Origin: Lachnospiraceae bacterium
GTDB lineage: Bacteria > Bacillota > Clostridia > Lachnospirales > Lachnospiraceae
Assembly: GCA_009774615.1 (NCBI GenBank)
Contig: VSOC01000051.1
Coordinates: 1 to 24,291 of the forward strand
Direction: 5' to 3'
DNA length: 24,291 bases
The notes under the pieces were generated by a model. It was not told the DNA's origin. It ran no database searches and saw only the letters and a program-made list of their open reading frames with translations. The translations under genes and the position numbers were made by a program. Shown piece after piece: positions 22,686-24,291 of the stretch. Within the stretch, counting starts at the first letter, position 1. Each line of letters begins with the position of its first letter.

Positions 22686-24291
22686 TCAGGAAACAAAGTT
22701 CCAGCCAGGAAGCCATTCCAGGAAACGAATATAGGTCTGTGAAACCCTTAAGCCTGCCAGTACAGGATAAAACAAAAGAAAGAAAACGGCCGACAAAACA
22801 ACGCAGGAAAACAGGCAGTACTGTCCTTTCTTTCCCCGTTCTTCCGCCCAGATTCCCATAAGCAGGGCAAGGAAGGGAATACTGGGATAATAATGATATA
22901 AAAACGAATAGCGGCTGATTCCCAGCCATGGAAGCAGGGGTGCAAAATACGACACAAGTAAAAAGGCCGTGCGTCCGTTTACTTTTTCTGCCATCCGGTA
23001 AAAACAACAAAACAAAATGACCAGTCCTGTCCACCAGAAGGCAGGATTGCCCATAAGAGCCAGAATTTCTGCCTTTCCGTCGAAAAAATGCATGGAATAG
23101 AGCTTCACCGGCTTTGCAATCACCGGCCACTGATACCAGCGCGAAGCCAGTTCATGCTGACCTCCTACATGGGTGTGGTAGTGAAACATATTGATCTGAT
23201 TTTGAATCACCCGTTCCCAGAAGCCCATGGTTTGATCAAAGGCAACATAGGGAAGATAGGATAACAGGTAAATTACGGCGGGAAACAGGATAAAGGCAAG
23301 GCAAAAGACGGCACATTCCGTTTTTATTTCTTTTCGCGTGATTTGCTTTTTTTGGTAGCGGGAAATTATAAAGGCTGTCCAGATAATTCCAAGACCCAGT
23401 CCGCCGTATAAGCCTGACCATTTACAGGAAACCGCCAGACCCATGAAAAAACCGCTGGCAAGGAGGAAACGGTGGCATTTTCTTTTGCTTCTTTTTGTCA
23501 TGGTTTCGTAATAGCGGAACATAAAGTAATTCATGGTCGTCATCCATAAGACCAGGAATGAATCGACCTGTCCCAGACGGGATTCTGTAAAATGCAGAAA
23601 ATCCAGGGCAATCAGCAAAAGCACGGCGGCTGCCGTCCGCCAGTCGGAAAACAGGCGGCAGGAGAAGACCCAGATAACCACGAGCAAAAGGATTCCGGCA
23701 AGCACTCCCGCAATGCGCCAGCCAAAGGGATTCATGCCAAAACAGGCAATTCCCAGGCTGATAAAAAGCTTGCCCAGAGGCGGGTGGGTGTCTTCATAGG
23801 CGCGGAGTCCGTGAAGATACTCGTAGGCGGTTCGGGCAAAGACGGATTCATCAAATACGGTTCCGGATAAATGGGAGGCGTAACCGGGGTACATCCAACT
23901 TTCATCGAAAAGCCAGGGGTAGGAGGCTTTGTTTTTGGGAAGGATGAGGGTGCCCTGGGAGGTTTGGAAAATGAGTTCGTTGAGCTGGGTGAACTGGTTG
24001 AGGGTGGTGAGGCGAAAGTAGCGGGCTTTTTGGTTAATGCGGACGGTGTTCCACTGGTAAACACGTTTTATGGTAATGTCGGGGAGGGATTGCCAGCGGA
24101 TGGGGGAGCCGGTGCCTGTCTGGAGGGTGAAGCGGCGGTTTTCGTAGTTTCCAAGATAGATTGATAGGGTGGCGAGGTCTTTTTCTTCTCCGAAATCCAG
24201 GAAGAGCGCGGTAGCTTTCTCGGTCGATTCCCAGGTGGTTGAAGGGGCGTAGGGGTGGCCCAGGTGGAGGAGGGATAGCAGGGAGTAGGTG
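22686..24291 (-). CDS. PMT-family phospholipid-carrier glycosyltransferase (5' end outside window)
   Basis: A polytopic GT-C enzyme that uses a polyprenyl-phosphate sugar as donor and modifies proteins or glycans on the outer face of the membrane. About 534 C-terminal residues are visible; the start lies beyond position 24291. The catalytic first-loop motif is clear, GTVFDESVFARTAYEYLHG (near 23835-23860), followed by AYEDTHPPLGKLFISLG, and then eight to ten hydrophobic helices. Upstream of that motif is a beta-rich segment (about 23930-24260) with a sugar-binding or F5/8 type C look: ATALFLDFGEEKDLATLSIY, later ARYFRLTTL and LNELIFQ. It resembles the discoidin-like domain known in some Clostridia PMT-type proteins. 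It leads the cyclase and GT2 genes in one direction. The acceptor is unknown. Confidence 0.9.
   Translation of the reverse strand, partial: TYSLLSLLHLGHPYAPSTTWESTEKATALFLDFGEEKDLATLSIYLGNYENRRFTLQTGTGSPIRWQSLPDITIKRVYQWNTVRINQKARYFRLTTLNQFTQLNELIFQTSQGTLILPKNKASYPWLFDESWMYPGYASHLSGTVFDESVFARTAYEYLHGLRAYEDTHPPLGKLFISLGIACFGMNPFGWRIAGVLAGILLLVVIWVFSCRLFSDWRTAAAVLLLIALDFLHFTESRLGQVDSFLVLWMTTMNYFMFRYYETMTKRSKRKCHRFLLASGFFMGLAVSCKWSGLYGGLGLGIIWTAFIISRYQKKQITRKEIKTECAVFCLAFILFPAVIYLLSYLPYVAFDQTMGFWERVIQNQINMFHYHTHVGGQHELASRWYQWPVIAKPVKLYSMHFFDGKAEILALMGNPAFWWTGLVILFCCFYRMAEKVNGRTAFLLVSYFAPLLPWLGISRYSFLYHYYPSIPFLALLMGIWAEERGKKGQYCLFSCVVLSAVFFLLFYPVLAGLRVSQTYIRFLEWLPGWNFVS

Noticed and set aside
22408..23130. 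A 240-codon minus-strand open frame across the PMT and cyclase gene ends.
   Set aside because: It is out of frame with both well-supported proteins, has no recognisable domain and is Cys/Gly/Arg-rich as frame shadows are.
1..24291. tRNA, rRNA, insertion sequences, CRISPR arrays or a replication origin.
   Set aside because: No transposase, cloverleaf, rRNA-like segment or regularly spaced repeat array was seen on either strand.

Overview
The window looks like a chromosomal segment from a Gram-positive Clostridia bacterium, most likely Lachnospiraceae. The basis is a PolC-type replicative polymerase, strong GGAGG-type ribosome binding sites, a lipoprotein-type peptide-binding protein, the MEP isoprenoid route, and the gene order pyrH-frr-uppS-cdsA-dxr-rseP-ispG-polC. 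Every gene I could support lies on the minus strand, so transcription runs from high to low coordinates. Base composition is moderate through most of the window, with two AT-rich islands.

Region 1 (about 24291 to 19790) is a three-gene envelope-glycosylation and signalling unit. It contains a PMT-type membrane glycosyltransferase cut by the window edge, a CHASE2 sensor fused to a class III nucleotide cyclase, and a GT2 polyprenyl-phosphate glycosyltransferase that overlaps the cyclase gene by 14 bp. The GT2 enzyme could make the lipid-linked sugar used by the PMT enzyme, and the cyclase gene lies between them.

Region 2 (about 19789 to 13210) is a complete oligopeptide ABC transporter operon, oppB-oppC-oppD-oppF-oppA. 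It has a near-consensus promoter, a leader of about 250 nt containing a perfect hairpin, and a strong intrinsic terminator after oppA. OppC carries an unusual charged insertion of about 95 residues.

Region 3 (about 13140 to 12511) is an AT-rich mazE-mazF toxin-antitoxin pair. Its consensus promoter has two copies of the palindrome GTATATAC built in.

Region 4 (about 12490 to 1) is the conserved growth cluster: UMP kinase, ribosome recycling factor, undecaprenyl diphosphate synthase, CDP-diglyceride synthase, DXP reductoisomerase, site-2 protease RseP, IspG and PolC. It joins nucleotide supply, translation recycling, isoprenoid and lipid-carrier synthesis, envelope proteolysis and replication. 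A GNAT acetyltransferase gene sits between rseP and ispG. A markedly AT-rich two-gene cassette sits between ispG and polC and encodes an endonuclease/exonuclease/phosphatase-fold protein plus an unrecognised 175-residue protein. That cassette is the best candidate here for an undescribed system. Intergenic DNA in this region holds a terminator-like hairpin and repeated motifs between frr and uppS, and a five-unit purine-rich tandem repeat between dxr and rseP.
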